This document shows positions 56,917-64,000 of a stretch of 64,000 bases of DNA, in pieces; within the stretch, counting starts at the first letter, position 1, and every line of letters begins with the position of its first letter. This stretch comes from Egicoccus sp. AB-alg2 (lineage in GTDB: Bacteria; Actinomycetota; Nitriliruptoria; Nitriliruptorales; Nitriliruptoraceae). Where the stretch lies: NCBI RefSeq assembly GCF_041821065.1, contig NZ_JBGUAX010000002.1:372001-436000 (forward strand), read 5' to 3'. The position numbers and the translations under genes were made by a program. Below the pieces are notes generated by a model. That model had not been told where the DNA came from, did no database searches, and saw only the letters and a program-made list of their open reading frames with translations.

Positions 56917-58416
56917 ATGTCTTCTCGCCGTCTCGTCCAGCTTCTCGTCTCGGCAGCCGTCGCCGTGAGCCTGCTCGCATCACCTGTCGTCGCCGCGGCG
57001 GCGGCCGAACCCATCGCGCCAGAGCGTCTCGATGCCTGGATCACCGAGCGCATGGATGCCCACGGGATTCCCGGCGCTGCGGTCGCGGTCGTCCAGGGTG
57101 GCCGCACGGTGCACCTGGGTGGCTATGGCAGTGCCGACGGCGCGGACCGGCCGGTCACCGAGACCACGCCGTTCCTGATCGGTTCGGCGAGCAAGCCGTT
57201 CACCGCCAACGTGGTGCTGCAACTGGTCGACGAAGAGCGGCTGTCGCTGGACGAGCCGGCCTGGCCCTACATCTCCGACTTCGTACCGTCGCCACCGGAC
57301 GGGTTCGAGGACGCCACGATCCGGCAGCTGCTGACCCACACGGCCGGTCTGGGCATGTCCGTGGGGCTGCCGGGCACCGTGCCGGTCCACACTTCAGCCG
57401 ACGCGCTCGAGCGGCGGGTGGCCGACATGCTCGCCCAGCCGCTGGCCGCACCGCCTGGTGAGCGCTACGAGTACGCGAACAGCGGCTACGCGGTGCTGGC
57501 CGCGGTCGTCGAACAGGTGACGGGACAGCGTTTCGACGAGGTGCTGCGCGAACGCATCCTCGATCCGCTCGGCATGCAGGACACCTTCGCCACCGACGAC
57601 CACCCTGCCGCATCGCGTTTGGCCAGCGGGCACCGGCAGTGGTTCGGCAGCTGGCGCCCGGCTGACCTGCCGTTCGACCGGGCCGGGGTCGCGTACGGCT
57701 ATCTCGGCTCCACCGCCGCCGACCTCGCGACCTTCCTGCAGGCCCACTTCGACGGCGAGTCGCCCGCCATTCCGCGCAGCGCGGCACAGATCGCGGACGG
57801 ACCCACCATGCCCAGCGGCTGGGACTTGCCGCTGGAGGCCAACCAGGGGCTGGGCTGGATGGTCGACGAGCTCGCCGGCCACCAGGTCGTCAGCCACGCC
57901 GGCTCGCTCGGCCACTTCACCACCCACCTCATCCTGGTGCCTGGCGCGGACGACCTCGGTATCGCGGTGGCCACCAACGCCAGCGCGTTCGTGGCTGCCG
58001 GCCACACCAGCCAGTACGACCTCAGCGTCGGTCTCACCGAGCTGCTGCTCGGCCAGGAGGGAGCCGTCGAGACCGCCAGCCCACTGACGGTCCTGGTCGC
58101 TCCGATCGTGACCTGGCTGCTGCTCGCGGCCCTGGTCGGCCTCGCAGTACGGCATCTGGTGACGACATTGCCGCGCTGGAGGCGAGCGGCCGCGACCGGA
58201 ACCGGCCGTCGTTGGCTGCGCAGGGTCGTCCTGCCCGCTGCCGGCTGGCTGTCCCTCGCCCTCGGACTGTCGCTGTCGCTGCCGCTGGGCGCTGCACGCC
58301 ACTTCTACCCGGACGTCGGCTGGGCAGCGACCGCCATCGTCGCCGTCGCGCTGCCCTGGGCCGTGATCCGCACCGCAGTGACCATCGCCGCCCTGCGGCC
58401 CCGAGCGACCGCCTGA
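56917..58416 (+). CDS. Secreted serine hydrolase (beta-lactamase class C family) with C-terminal membrane helices
   Basis: The 499-residue protein has an N-terminal Sec signal peptide with an Ala-rich cleavage region (about 20-30). The beta-lactamase-type domain has SxxK as GSASKPFT (about residue 91), YAN in RYEYANSGYAVL (about 185) and HAGSLGHF as the third motif. Residues from about 390 form three membrane helices, so the catalytic domain stays attached to the cell surface. The architecture resembles penicillin-binding-protein-like esterases or peptidases, not true beta-lactamases. It is divergent from the AraC-type gene, with 121 bases between. Confidence 0.9.
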   Translation: MSSRRLVQLLVSAAVAVSLLASPVVAAAAAEPIAPERLDAWITERMDAHGIPGAAVAVVQGGRTVHLGGYGSADGADRPVTETTPFLIGSASKPFTANVVLQLVDEERLSLDEPAWPYISDFVPSPPDGFEDATIRQLLTHTAGLGMSVGLPGTVPVHTSADALERRVADMLAQPLAAPPGERYEYANSGYAVLAAVVEQVTGQRFDEVLRERILDPLGMQDTFATDDHPAASRLASGHRQWFGSWRPADLPFDRAGVAYGYLGSTAADLATFLQAHFDGESPAIPRSAAQIADGPTMPSGWDLPLEANQGLGWMVDELAGHQVVSHAGSLGHFTTHLILVPGADDLGIAVATNASAFVAAGHTSQYDLSVGLTELLLGQEGAVETASPLTVLVAPIVTWLLLAALVGLAVRHLVTTLPRWRRAAATGTGRRWLRRVVLPAAGWLSLALGLSLSLPLGAARHFYPDVGWAATAIVAVALPWAVIRTAVTIAALRPRATA

Positions 58417-58460
58417 CCCGGCGCGCCTCCCTCCGTCCTCGACCCGAGGAGAGATAGATC

Positions 58461-59633
58461 ATGCCCGCGTCCGTCATCAGCACGCTCATCGTCGCTGCCG
58501 TCGCAGCGATCGGCGCCACGGGGGCCGTACGAGCGAAGCGTGCCGCACGCACGTTGTACCCGGCGCCGCCACCGGTGGTCGACGACAACACGGTCGACCT
58601 CGACCGTCACGACCCGGACCGCCCCACGGCCTTGGTGCTGCTCGACCACGCCGGCACAGAGGTCTCCGACTTCCTGCTGCCCTACGAACTGTTGGCCGCC
58701 TCACGGGCGTTCAACGTCTACGCCGTCGCCCCCGAACGCCGCCCCGCAACCCTGACCGGCGGCCTGGACGTCGTCCCGCACCTCGGCTTCGCCGACGTCG
58801 CGACGCTGCCGTCGAGCCGGGTCGAGGTGGTGGTCGTCCCGCACCTGCCCACGCCGGACGACCGTGTGCTCGGCTGGCTGCGGGCGCGCTCCGAGGCCGG
58901 TGCGCTGGTGCTGACCATCTGCACCGGCGCCGGCGTCGCCGCAGCGGCCGGCTTGCTCGACGGCCGGACGTCGACGGCCCACTGGGGCGACATCGGCCGT
59001 TTCGAGCGGCGCTACCCGCAGGTCCGCTGGCGGCGTGACGTCCGCTATGTCGACGACGGCGACTTCATCGCCAGCGCCGGCATCACGTCCGGGATCGACG
59101 CGACCCTCCACGTCATCCGACGTCTCGCCGGCGACGAAGGCATGCACCGCGCCGCTGAGACGGTCGGCTACACCGACCTCGGCTACCTCGACGATCCCGC
59201 GGTCGAGCCCTTCCGGGTCTCGATGGCTGACCTCATCGTCGTGCTCCGGGCGGCCTTCGCCCGTCGGCCGCGCATCGACGTGTTCCTCGACGACGACGTC
59301 GACGAGTTCGCGCTCGCCGCCGTCATGGACACGCTCGCCGCCAGCTTCACCGCGCGCCTGACCACCGTCACCCCGGACGGCACGGCGGTGCGCACCCGGC
59401 ACGGGCTCACCGTCATCCCCCGGGCATCGGCGGCCACGGCACCGGCCTCTCAGCGCCGCTACCCGGCCCGGACGTCCGGGACGCCGTACCGCGCGTTCGA
59501 CGAGGCGCTCACCGACCTCGCCGACCTCGGCGGCCGGGCGATCGCCCGGTTCGCCGCCAAACGCCTCGAACTTCGCAACACCCCGATCGACCCCACGACC
59601 ACGCAGAACGACCACGCAAGGAGCATCCGATGA
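58461..59633 (+). CDS. Membrane-anchored DJ-1/PfpI-like protein with a second partial domain
   Basis: The 390-residue protein has an N-terminal membrane helix (about 4-22) and then a DJ-1/PfpI domain with nucleophile in VLTICTGAGVAAAAGLLDGR and THW-like AHWGDI. After about residue 260 the first half of another DJ-1 fold appears (RIDVFLDDDVDEFALAAVMD, TAVRTRHGLTVIPR), ending without its Cys elbow. No AraC DNA-binding domain follows, unlike the 55809 gene. ATG at 58461 has GAGGAGAG upstream. It overlaps the MMPL gene start (ATGA), so it may modulate that transporter (inference). Confidence 0.8.
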   Translation: MPASVISTLIVAAVAAIGATGAVRAKRAARTLYPAPPPVVDDNTVDLDRHDPDRPTALVLLDHAGTEVSDFLLPYELLAASRAFNVYAVAPERRPATLTGGLDVVPHLGFADVATLPSSRVEVVVVPHLPTPDDRVLGWLRARSEAGALVLTICTGAGVAAAAGLLDGRTSTAHWGDIGRFERRYPQVRWRRDVRYVDDGDFIASAGITSGIDATLHVIRRLAGDEGMHRAAETVGYTDLGYLDDPAVEPFRVSMADLIVVLRAAFARRPRIDVFLDDDVDEFALAAVMDTLAASFTARLTTVTPDGTAVRTRHGLTVIPRASAATAPASQRRYPARTSGTPYRAFDEALTDLADLGGRAIARFAAKRLELRNTPIDPTTTQNDHARSIR

Positions 59634-62260
59634 CCCACCACGCCCCCAACCCGCCGTCCGCCAACGTCGACCGGCCGCTTCGCGAACTGGTCGCTCGCCC
59701 GGTCGCCGGCCTCGCCCGTGCGGTCCACCGCGCCCCCCGCCTGGTGATCGCCGTCGCCGTGGCCGTCACCGCCATCATGGCGGTGGCCTCCGGTCGGGCG
59801 CACGACGCGCCCTCCGGCGAGGGGATGATGCCCGACGTCGCGGAGGCGGCCGCGGCCGAGACCATCAGCGAACGCTTCGGTGACGACCGCGAACAGCTGC
59901 TGCAGGTCGTGGTCCGCTCCCGCCGCGAGAGCCTGGTCGGCGCTCACGGCTACCTCGCCGCCGCGCGGATCGAGGCGGCCGTGCGCGACAGCGACGCGGC
60001 TGCACGGATCGCTGATCGCGACGGCCGGCCCGGCGTCATCACCTGGGCCTTCCCGGCCCAACGGGCGCTGGCCGGGGCAGATCCGGCGCGGGTCACCGAC
60101 GCGGAGGTCCGCGCGGCCTACGCCGACGGGCTACAGGCGCTGCCGAGCGAGCACGCCGCGATGGCCACCGCGCTACTGCCCGCCGACACCCCTCCCGAGC
60201 AGGCCGACCGCGCGCTCGCGCTGGTCGCGATCGACACCACCGGCCTGAGCGACGATCCCGAGCAGCGCCACGATGAACTGCTCGCGATCCACACCACACT
60301 GGCCGACGCCATCGCCGCGGCCGACCTCCCGAGCGATGTCCACGCCGAGCCGTTCACGCCCGAGCTGCTGTTCGCCGGCGCCGAGGAAGCCTTCGAGGTC
60401 GAGATCGGGCGACTGTTCACCAGCGCGCTCCTCATCATCGTGGCCATCCTGGCCGTCGTCTACTGGGTCCGGCCCGGCGCCGGGATGTCCAGACGACGTG
60501 CCGGCCGCCGCTCGGCAGCCGACGTGCTTCTCAGCACCGCCACCACCTTCATGGCGATCGTGTGGATGACCGGCGCCGCCGCGCTGCTCGGCCCCGGTGG
60601 CCTCGACGTCATCGGCGGCATGAACGAATTCACCCAGGTCATCCCCATCCTGCTCATCGGCCTCGGCGTCGACTACGCCATCCACCTGACCTCCCGCTTC
60701 CGCGAGAACCTCGGCACCGGCGCATCGGTGACCGAAGCGGTCACCGGCTCGATCCGCACGGTCGGCGGCGCACTCGTGCTGGCCACCATCACCACCGCAC
60801 TCGGGTTCCTCACCAACGTCTTCAACCCCATCCCCGCGCTTCGCGACTTCGGTGTCCTCGCCGCGATCGGCATCGTCGCCGCCTTCGCCCTCACGATCAC
60901 CGTGCTGCCCGCCGCCCGGCTGCTGCTCGACCGTCGCGCCGAACGGGCCGGTCGTCTGCCCACGACCGCGTTGGCGCGATCGTCCGATCAGTTCCTGCCG
61001 CGCCTGATGGGCCGCACCGCCGTCGTCGCCGAGCGAGCCCCGGTGGCGACCCTCGTCGTCACCGCCTGCCTGGCTGTCGTCGGCGTGTACGGCATGACCC
61101 AGCTCGATACGCGGTTCAGCAACACCGACTTCGTGCCGCAGGACGCTCCTGCCCTCAAGACGTTGGAGACCCTTCAGGACGACTTCGCCAGCGCCTACGC
61201 CGAGACCACGGACGTGCTGATCACCGGCGAGGTCGCAACGCCTGCCGTGCACAACGCCCTGGTCGCCGTCCACCACGACCTCGCGGCGGTCGACGGGGTG
61301 GTGACCGTCGGCGGGATCGCCGACGCGGCCTCCCCCGTGACCATGCTGGCCGGGCTCCTCCAGCCCGGACCAGACGGCGCGACGGCTCCTGGACAGCTGG
61401 CGGCTGCCGCGTCGGCGACCGGTCTCGGTGACGATCTCACCGTGGCCGAGGATGCTGACGTGGACGCGCTGTACCGCGAGCTCACGTCGGTCGCCCCGGA
61501 GGCCGCCGAGATGATCGCGAGCGACGGGTCCGGCAGTATCGATCACCTGCGACTGCAGGTAGCGACCGTCGCCGACCAGGATCGGGCGGCAACGCTCATG
61601 GCCGACCTCGCCGCGGTGTTCGCCCCAGTCGAGGCACACGGCGTCGAGGTGGTCGCGACCTCGACGGGCATCCAACAACAGGTCGTCGTCGACGCCCTCC
61701 AGGAATCCCAGGCCACCTCCATGATGCTGACCCTGGTCGTCGCGATGCTGCTGCTGATGGCGGTGTTCGCTTACGAACAGCGACGGCCGGCCCTCGGCGT
61801 GATCACGACCATCCCAGTCATCCTGGTGGTGCTCTGGACCTTCGGGATGATGGCCGCAACCGGGATCCCGTTCGGTCCCATCACCGCGACCATCGCCGCG
61901 CTCGCCATCGGCATCGGTCTGCCCTACGCGATCCACATGACGCACCGCTTCACCGAAGACCGCCGACGTCACGCGGACATCGGCGCAGCGATCCGGGCGA
62001 CGGTCCGCCACACCGGTGGTGCGATGGCAGGCTCCGCGTTCACCACGATGGCCGGCTTCGGGATCCTGATCACCTCGTCGCTCGTCCCGTTCCGCCAGCT
62101 CGGCGCCGTCACCGCCTACGCCGTCGGCTTCAGCCTGCTGGCCGCAACGCTCGTGCTGCCCAGCCTGCTGGTCCTGTGGGACCGGTGGCACCACCGACAC
62201 AGCGAGCCGGCTCCCACCACCGAGGTCGATGAGCCGCTCCTGGCCACCGTCGACGCGTGA
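59630..62260 (+). CDS. MMPL/RND-family transporter
   Basis: The 876-residue protein has two homologous halves of about six membrane helices each, with large non-membrane loops after the first helix of each half. In the first half the functional helix reads LLIGLGVDYAIHLTSRFREN; in the second it is AIGIGLPYAIHMTHRFTEDR. The Asp of the proton relay is present in the first half and replaced by Pro in the second. MMPL proteins export lipids or other hydrophobic molecules. The start overlaps the DJ-1-like gene stop (ATGA), with AAGGAG as ribosome-binding site. Confidence 0.92.
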   Translation: MTHHAPNPPSANVDRPLRELVARPVAGLARAVHRAPRLVIAVAVAVTAIMAVASGRAHDAPSGEGMMPDVAEAAAAETISERFGDDREQLLQVVVRSRRESLVGAHGYLAAARIEAAVRDSDAAARIADRDGRPGVITWAFPAQRALAGADPARVTDAEVRAAYADGLQALPSEHAAMATALLPADTPPEQADRALALVAIDTTGLSDDPEQRHDELLAIHTTLADAIAAADLPSDVHAEPFTPELLFAGAEEAFEVEIGRLFTSALLIIVAILAVVYWVRPGAGMSRRRAGRRSAADVLLSTATTFMAIVWMTGAAALLGPGGLDVIGGMNEFTQVIPILLIGLGVDYAIHLTSRFRENLGTGASVTEAVTGSIRTVGGALVLATITTALGFLTNVFNPIPALRDFGVLAAIGIVAAFALTITVLPAARLLLDRRAERAGRLPTTALARSSDQFLPRLMGRTAVVAERAPVATLVVTACLAVVGVYGMTQLDTRFSNTDFVPQDAPALKTLETLQDDFASAYAETTDVLITGEVATPAVHNALVAVHHDLAAVDGVVTVGGIADAASPVTMLAGLLQPGPDGATAPGQLAAAASATGLGDDLTVAEDADVDALYRELTSVAPEAAEMIASDGSGSIDHLRLQVATVADQDRAATLMADLAAVFAPVEAHGVEVVATSTGIQQQVVVDALQESQATSMMLTLVVAMLLLMAVFAYEQRRPALGVITTIPVILVVLWTFGMMAATGIPFGPITATIAALAIGIGLPYAIHMTHRFTEDRRRHADIGAAIRATVRHTGGAMAGSAFTTMAGFGILITSSLVPFRQLGAVTAYAVGFSLLAATLVLPSLLVLWDRWHHRHSEPAPTTEVDEPLLATVDA

Positions 62261-62266
62261 GCACCC

Positions 62267-62295
62267 GGCGGGGCCGTCGAGACGGCGGCCCCGCC
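62267..62295 (+). terminator. Hairpin between the MMPL and flavoprotein genes
   Basis: A 9-bp GC-only inverted repeat (GGCGGGGCC at 62267-62275 with GGCCCCGCC at 62287-62295) lies directly after the MMPL stop and 17 bases before the next ATG. It could be a terminator or an attenuating leader hairpin. Confidence 0.5.
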
Positions 62296-62312
62296 CACCA
62301 CCGGAGACAGAC

Positions 62313-63239
62313 ATGAAGACCGAGCTCGACGTGGCCATCATCGGAGGCGGCGCCGGCGGCCTCAGCGCTGCCCTCGTCCTCTGCCGCGCACGACGGCGCG
62401 TCGCCGTCATCGATGCAGGACAGCCGCGCAACGCTCCGGCGGCTCACCTGCACGGCTTCCTCACCCGCGACGGCACCTCACCGGCCGACCTCATCGACCG
62501 GGGCCGGCAAGAGGTCGCCAGCTACGGGGGCCACCTCATCGACGCCCGTGTCCTGGACATCGACGCGGGCGACGAGAGCTTCCGGCTCCGGCTGTCCGAC
62601 GACGCCGAGCTGTCCGCGCGCCGCCTGCTGTTCGCCACCGGCCTGACCGACCGCCTCCCCGACGTGGAAGGCATCGAGGCCCGCTGGGGCCACGACGTCC
62701 TGCACTGCCCCTACTGCCACGGCTACGAGATCGCCGACCAGCCCCTCGGCGTCCTCAACGCCGGACCCACCGCCGTCGAGCAGGCAGCGACCATCCGCAA
62801 CTGGTCCACGGACGTCACCCTGTTCACCAACGGGTCACGACTCGAAGCGCAGGAACGCGCCACCCTCACAGCGATCGGCATCGAAGCGGTCACCACGCGA
62901 GTCGACCGACTCGTCATCACCGACGACGCACTCGCCGGCCTCCGCCTCGCCAATGGCACGCTCGTCACCCGCACCGCACTGTTCGTCGCCATGACACCCA
63001 TCCCCAACGACACCCTGCTCCGACACCTCGGCGCCGCAACCCGCGACCACCCGATGGGCAAATTCGTGAGCACCGACGAGCAAGGACGCACCAGCATCTC
63101 TGGCACATGGGCCATCGGCAACGTCGTCGACCCACGGGCACAACTGATCACCGCCGCCGGCGATGGCTCGAGAGCGGCGATCAGCATCAACACCGACCTG
63201 ATCGCAGAAGACATCAGGCTGGCCGCCGCCACACACTGA
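62313..63239 (+). CDS. Thioredoxin-reductase-like FAD/NAD(P) oxidoreductase
   Basis: The 308-residue flavoprotein carries the FAD motif VAIIGGGAGGLSAALVL, the redox motif in VLHCPYCHGYE (CxxC, about residues 130-140), and the second dinucleotide region LGVLNAGPTAVEQAATI. The closing segment TWAIGNVVDPRAQLITAAGDG is the FAD C-terminal motif. The HCPYC type occurs in thioredoxin-reductase-like enzymes of small-molecule tailoring such as gliotoxin/holomycin dithiol oxidases as well as ordinary TrxB proteins. ATG at 62313 follows CCGGAGACAG. It is read after the MMPL gene but behind a hairpin. Confidence 0.9.
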   Translation: MKTELDVAIIGGGAGGLSAALVLCRARRRVAVIDAGQPRNAPAAHLHGFLTRDGTSPADLIDRGRQEVASYGGHLIDARVLDIDAGDESFRLRLSDDAELSARRLLFATGLTDRLPDVEGIEARWGHDVLHCPYCHGYEIADQPLGVLNAGPTAVEQAATIRNWSTDVTLFTNGSRLEAQERATLTAIGIEAVTTRVDRLVITDDALAGLRLANGTLVTRTALFVAMTPIPNDTLLRHLGAATRDHPMGKFVSTDEQGRTSISGTWAIGNVVDPRAQLITAAGDGSRAAISINTDLIAEDIRLAAATH

Positions 63240-63310
63240 ACAGGTCCTGGCATCGTCGTCTGCAGACTCGTGATGTACCGCCGATACGAACCCACATACG
63301 AAGGACGGCG

Positions 63311-63537
63311 AGTGGTGACGCCCCTCGCGGCGATCCGCCGTGGCCTCGACGCCATTGCGGCCGGCGAGGTCGTCTCGCTCGACGAGTCGGTGCCGAGCAT
63401 GCCGCCCGCGACCGCTCGTAGTGGCGCGGGTCTTCCTCAGCCGTCTGCCGATCATCTACGAGCTCCGAGACCACCGGACTCACCCCGTGGTCGCCATTCG
63501 GCACCGCGGCAGCGCTCACGGCACCGACCCGCGGTAG
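63311..63537 (+). pseudogene. Possible decayed toxin-antitoxin fragment
   Basis: The frame from GTG 63311 gives VVTPLAAIRRGLDAIAAGEV, similar in style to short antitoxin N-termini. About 120 bases later the +1 frame gives a segment similar in style to the C-terminal strands of ParE-type toxins and stops at 63537. If homology is real, the pair is broken by a frameshift and truncated. The match is by eye only and is weak. Confidence 0.22.
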
Positions 63538-63588
63538 GCCCCGGCGACCAGGGCGCAACGCCCGGCTCCGCCGCTGCCGTACGCGCTC

Positions 63589-63623
63589 GAGCGGAGCACG
63601 CTCCGCGGTTCGTGCTCCCGCTC
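63589..63623. terminator. Inverted repeat in the terminal gap
   Basis: GAGCGGAGCACG (63589-63600) pairs with CGTGCTCCCGCTC (63611-63623) with one bulged base and a 10-base loop. It could terminate transcription from either side of the low-coding gap. Confidence 0.45.
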
Positions 63624-63812
63624 TAGGCACACGCACCCCCTACCGCCCGAAAGCATGGTCGAGGCAGTGCCGCACGGTCGCACAGATGACGCACCGGCGC
63701 GGCGCTCGACCGACCGTGCATCGCAGATCCGACCTCCTACCGGGCGGGGCGCCACTTCCCCTCACCCGCGTGTCCGCTGCCACGCCCTGAGCACGGGAAA
63801 GCGGCGCCGGCG

Positions 63813-64000
63813 TCAGTAGCCCTCGAGGCGCTGCCAGCCCTCGCCGACGACGTGGAGGAAGGCGACGCCATTGCCGCGGGCGACGCGATCCACGCCGTCG
63901 GTGCCGTCGCCGAGGTACCAGTGCTCGGCACCTGCCTCGACGTCGAAGGGATGGGCCTGCTCCGACAGGTCGAACCGGCGACCGTCGACCTCCCAGTGCA
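63813..64000 (-). CDS. 3' end of an unrecognised gene, cut by the window edge
   Basis: Read on the minus strand, an open frame enters from the right edge and ends at TGA 63813-63815, giving 61 visible residues. The start lies outside. The visible part includes WEVDGRRFDL, GAEHWYLGDG and VAFLHVVGEGWQRLEGY at the C-terminus. Aromatic residues in beta-strand-like spacing suggest a small beta-rich domain. I do not recognise the family. Confidence 0.6.
   Translation of the reverse strand, partial: HWEVDGRRFDLSEQAHPFDVEAGAEHWYLGDGTDGVDRVARGNGVAFLHVVGEGWQRLEGY

Larger units (their letters stand above)
63240..63812. other. 573-base stretch without a clear gene
   Basis: No confident coding region fills this gap. 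Two candidates overlap in different frames. A start at GTG 63311 with GAAGGA upstream opens AIRRGLDAIAAGEVVSLDE, which looks antitoxin-like. A different frame, ending at 63537, reads RLPIIYELRDHRTHPVVAIR, which resembles the C-terminal part of ParE/RelE toxins. Neither makes a complete known gene. The rest is GC-rich and non-repetitive apart from a hairpin at 63589-63623. It may hold decayed genes. Confidence 0.4.

Noticed and set aside
56917-58416. True class C beta-lactamase
   Set aside because: The C-terminal membrane helices and the lack of a resistance context fit better with a surface serine hydrolase of the same fold.
60173-62431. 752-codon minus-strand frame opposite the MMPL transporter
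   Set aside because: Antisense composition and no recognisable domain; the plus strand encodes an evident transporter.

Overview
The window is a GC-rich (about 70%), densely packed bacterial chromosome segment. GTG starts are common, many gene pairs overlap by 4 bases (ATGA or GTGA), and at least one gene looks leaderless. With the FadE-type acyl-CoA dehydrogenase, otsA/otsB, a SARP regulator, MmpL-like and HAE-type RND transporters and several actinobacterial DUF families, this points to Actinomycetota. A deep, non-model lineage such as Nitriliruptoria would fit, but that placement is an impression from protein character, not a phylogeny. I see no rRNA, CRISPR array, insertion sequence or phage gene.

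1-35 kb is mainly housekeeping. It holds a hotdog thioesterase; two translationally coupled CNNM/CorC-type membrane proteins; a TetR repressor divergent from a long acyl-CoA dehydrogenase; a class A penicillin-binding protein with a duplicated Cys-containing tail; SDR and hydrolase genes; a secreted HExxHxxGxxH peptidase; a LON-domain protein; a methyltransferase-acetyltransferase fusion; a novel-looking acidic tail-anchored protein; a SRAP DNA-protein crosslink protein; and a heme operon hemE-X-hemY, in which X looks like a ferrochelatase relative that lost its catalytic residues. After cupin, SRPBCC and GNAT genes come a large propeller/DUF3604 protein, a DUF899 protein, the RNase P RNA gene, an aminotransferase, otsA-otsB, a degenerate GGDEF protein, and a NIF3/zinc-ribbon operon.

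35-44.5 kb carries tRNA-Val(TAC) followed by two tandem partial copies of itself, then pgi, DUF3467-HAD-DUF5522, guaB, a two-domain ABM-like protein, and a large RND exporter.

44.5-63.2 kb looks accessory and regulatory. It starts with a frameshifted ECF sigma factor gene behind a good ECF-type promoter, coupled to a membrane protein with two degenerate Rieske-like repeats. A SARP-cyclase-ATPase regulator sits between two DUF4386-containing transcription units. Both units have the same operator geometry: three YCCACC(G/C) heptamers at an 11-bp period, then 8 bp, then GATG(G/C)T. This is the textbook SARP site arrangement and suggests a self-contained local regulon: a DUF4386 protein on one side, and an MDR oxidoreductase, DUF4386 protein and ABC exporter on the other. 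Beyond it lie an SDR, a GATase1-AraC regulator, a serine hydrolase, a DJ-1-like membrane protein coupled to an MMPL transporter, and a thioredoxin-reductase-like flavoprotein. The window ends with a 570-base low-coding stretch and the 3' end of an unrecognised minus-strand gene.
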